Shown here piece after piece: positions 6,702 to 7,553 of a DNA stretch of 7,553 bases; the stretch's first letter is position 1; every line of letters starts with the position of its first letter. The stretch is taken from contig DFHZ01000181.1 of assembly GCA_002371985.1 (NCBI GenBank), positions 304-7,856 on the forward strand, in the 5' to 3' direction. The notes beneath the pieces were generated by a model, which ran no database searches, was not told where the DNA came from, and worked only from the letters and a program-made list of their open reading frames with translations. A program made the position numbers and the translations under genes. This DNA is from Ruminococcaceae bacterium UBA3710. GTDB lineage: Bacteria > Bacillota > Clostridia > Oscillospirales > Acutalibacteraceae.

Positions 6702-6719
6702 ATAGATGAATTGATTTAA
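6675..6719 (+). CDS. Possible 14-residue ORF overlapping the HNH stop
   Basis: AAGGAGG (6665-6671) precedes ATG at 6675 by 3 bases, a strong but tight spacing. The peptide would be MESKKALCLIDELI. The start overlaps the last 11 bases of the HNH gene in another frame, as in translationally coupled pairs, and the stop overlaps the left arm of the terminator. It may be a leader or toxin-like peptide, the remnant of a longer gene, or chance. The good ribosome site is the only positive evidence. Confidence 0.25.
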   Translation: MESKKALCLIDELI

Positions 6720-6750
6720 GAGAATGACGGGCGACAGTCATTCTCTTTTT
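6718..6750 (+). terminator. Strong intrinsic terminator of the HNH unit
   Basis: AAGAGAATGAC (6718-6728) and GTCATTCTCTT (6737-6747) form 11 perfect pairs around GGGCGACA, and the right arm runs into a U-rich tail (6746-6750). It lies 32 bases after the HNH stop and separates this unit from the genes on the right. Confidence 0.92.
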
Positions 6751-6753
6751 CTC

Positions 6754-6781
6754 TGGACTTTTGCGTTCTTTGTGGTATCCT
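6754..6781 (+). promoter_or_regulatory. Weak candidate promoter of the HTH gene remnant
   Basis: TGGACT (6754-6759) and TATCCT (6776-6781) are 16 bases apart and lie directly after the terminator. Both boxes deviate from consensus. A small hairpin, TGTGTT/AACACA (6783-6788 with 6793-6798), follows just before the ribosome site AAGGAG (6798-6803). Confidence 0.3.
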
Positions 6782-6810
6782 ATGTGTTACAAAACACAAG
6801 GAGAATTAAA

Positions 6811-7086
6811 ATGAATCAAGAAAAGCAAGGCAAACGATATACCATCCGAGGTGATAAAAATGTTGAGCAGTTTACCGCAGGTGCTGTCGGGTGAACAAGT
6901 TCGGTTGCCTTGCATATCAGTAAACGAAAATGTGCTTGGATGCTAAATAACGGATTTATCAAGTGTCAGAACACCGACAAGAGAACAAGAAAATACACCG
7001 TGCTCAAAGAAGACCTGCTCGCCTACATAGAGGACTCGGCAAAGCACCCCGAAAGATATGTCACACCCTACGCCGAGTTCTCAACG
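6811..7086 (+). pseudogene. Broken helix-turn-helix (excisionase-like) DNA-binding protein gene
   Basis: ATG 6811 has an excellent site, AAGGAG, 7 bases upstream. The frame reads 27 codons to an in-frame TGA at 6892-6894. The same frame then continues with LHISKRKCAWMLNNGFIKCQ and TRKYTVLKEDLLAYIED, which looks like a winged HTH of the kind found in excisionases and element-borne regulators (recognition helix, then a short wing), ending in HPERYVTPYAEFST. Such proteins usually sit beside an integrase, but none is in the window. A restart at TTG 6910 would lack a ribosome site. After about 7083 the frame is only the antisense of the macrodomain gene, so the open frame to 7311 is not real coding sequence. 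The stop codon and the fused end both indicate decay. Confidence 0.6.
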
Positions 7087-7379
7087 GCAAGTCTCGTGAT
7101 GTCGCCTTGCCAGATAGACATGCCATTCCGAATCACGGGAATCTCCGAAAGCGTGACAATGCCGTTTTCGCGAATACGCTCACGCAGGTATTCATCCTGT
7201 ACGGTCAGTACCGAATCGTCTAGCTTCCTCGGCATACGAATGTTCATCAGAAAACGCAGGATTCGTCTGTTGCCCTCCGTATCCGCAGGCGTCTGCAGAT
7301 CTTTATATTGAACAGAATCCGCCTTGAACACTTCAACAAGAGTGTCAAGCCGCTGTTCCTGTGTTGATTTCTCATTCAT
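7068..7379 (-). pseudogene. Macrodomain protein-ADP-ribose hydrolase, truncated after the N-terminal region
   Basis: The 103-residue frame starts at ATG 7377-7379 with AAGG upstream. It matches the zinc-dependent macrodomain ADP-ribosyl hydrolases linked to SirTM systems: an N-terminal helical extension with RRILRFLMNIR and LTVQDEYLRERI, then SIWQGDITRLAV, the first strand of the macrodomain. Family proteins are about 260 residues and continue with DAIVNAAN and the metal- and ADP-ribose-binding motifs. Here homology stops at V99 (plus 7083-7085), followed by ENSA and a stop in foreign sequence. The catalytic part is therefore missing and the product cannot be an active hydrolase. The gap to the ferredoxin-domain gene upstream is 4 bases, so both belonged to one operon. 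Confidence 0.8.
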
Positions 7380-7383
7380 GGTA

Positions 7384-7553
7384 TTACCTTCTTTCCACTG
7401 CGCCTACGGGACAAGCCTCCATGCAATTTCCGCAGTGCAGGCAATGCTCCTGCTTGATCACATGAGGCACATTGTCTGTTATAATGCAGCTCTGCGGACA
7501 AACTGCCGCGCAGCTTCCGCAGCCGATGCAGGCATCTGTTATATAATAGCCTT
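7384..7553 (-). CDS. 4Fe-4S ferredoxin-domain protein, C-terminal part
   Basis: The frame enters from the right edge on the minus strand and ends at TAA (7384-7386). Two classic [4Fe-4S] motifs are complete: CIGCGSCAAVCP and CLHCGNCMEACP, joined by IITDNVPHVIKQEH, and the protein ends GAVERR. This is a bacterial two-cluster ferredoxin domain for electron transfer. The residues before it (GYYITDA) suggest it is the tail of a longer protein; in Clostridia such tails occur on pyridoxamine-phosphate-oxidase-like proteins, but the upstream part lies outside the window. It is the upstream partner of the truncated macrodomain gene, and its GC-rich composition matches that gene rather than polC. Confidence 0.85.
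   Translation of the reverse strand, partial: GYYITDACIGCGSCAAVCPQSCIITDNVPHVIKQEHCLHCGNCMEACPVGAVERR

Noticed and set aside
5310..6750. Group I or group II intron inside the tRNA anticodon loop carrying an HNH gene
   Set aside because: No 5' tRNA half, no group I core (P7 region) and no group II domain V are visible, and the HNH gene runs on the opposite strand with its own promoter and terminator.
6910..7311. A 133-residue protein reading through the HTH region
   Set aside because: Only the first part is HTH sequence; from about 7083 onward the frame is the antisense of the macrodomain gene, so the long open frame is a by-product of the fusion.

Overview
The window looks like a low-GC Firmicutes chromosome, most likely Clostridia. 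The evidence is a Gram-positive PolC replicase directly downstream of ispG (an arrangement familiar from Clostridia), strong AT bias in the left two thirds, and a CCA-encoded tRNA-Ser end. No marker gives a genus.

Left part (1-5250) is core chromosome. The 3' end of ispG (isoprenoid synthesis) is followed after 17 bases by polC, the replicative DNA polymerase. This PolC is complete from its N-terminal domain to the C-terminal clamp-binding peptide, but the proofreading exonuclease normally inserted in its PHP domain is absent. A strong hairpin ends the operon. Convergent to it lies a YitT-family membrane protein whose reading frame covers the whole family length but has no ATG, GTG or TTG at the expected start.

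Middle part (5250-6750) looks like a mobile or accessory insertion next to a tRNA. The 3' half of a tRNA-Ser(CGA), with its terminator, is cut at the anticodon loop, as expected for an integrase att scar. Beyond it lie short TTTGCGA repeats and a palindrome. Then comes a near-consensus sigma-A promoter, a transcribed leader of about 180 bases rich in helices (with a possible pseudoknot and two mutually exclusive pairings), and an HNH endonuclease with a C-terminal region I do not recognise. A tiny ORF in a hairpin and a strong terminator close the unit. The combination of promoter, structured RNA and HNH protein is the best candidate here for an undescribed system.

Right part (6750-7553) is richer in GC and broken. 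A helix-turn-helix, excisionase-like gene carries an in-frame stop and runs directly into the truncated 5' end of an oppositely oriented macrodomain (protein-ADP-ribose hydrolase) gene. Upstream of that, on the minus strand, is the C-terminal end of a protein with a two-cluster ferredoxin domain. The macrodomain and ferredoxin genes form a compact minus-strand operon. The junction near 7083 is probably where a mobile element or deletion cut the macrodomain gene.
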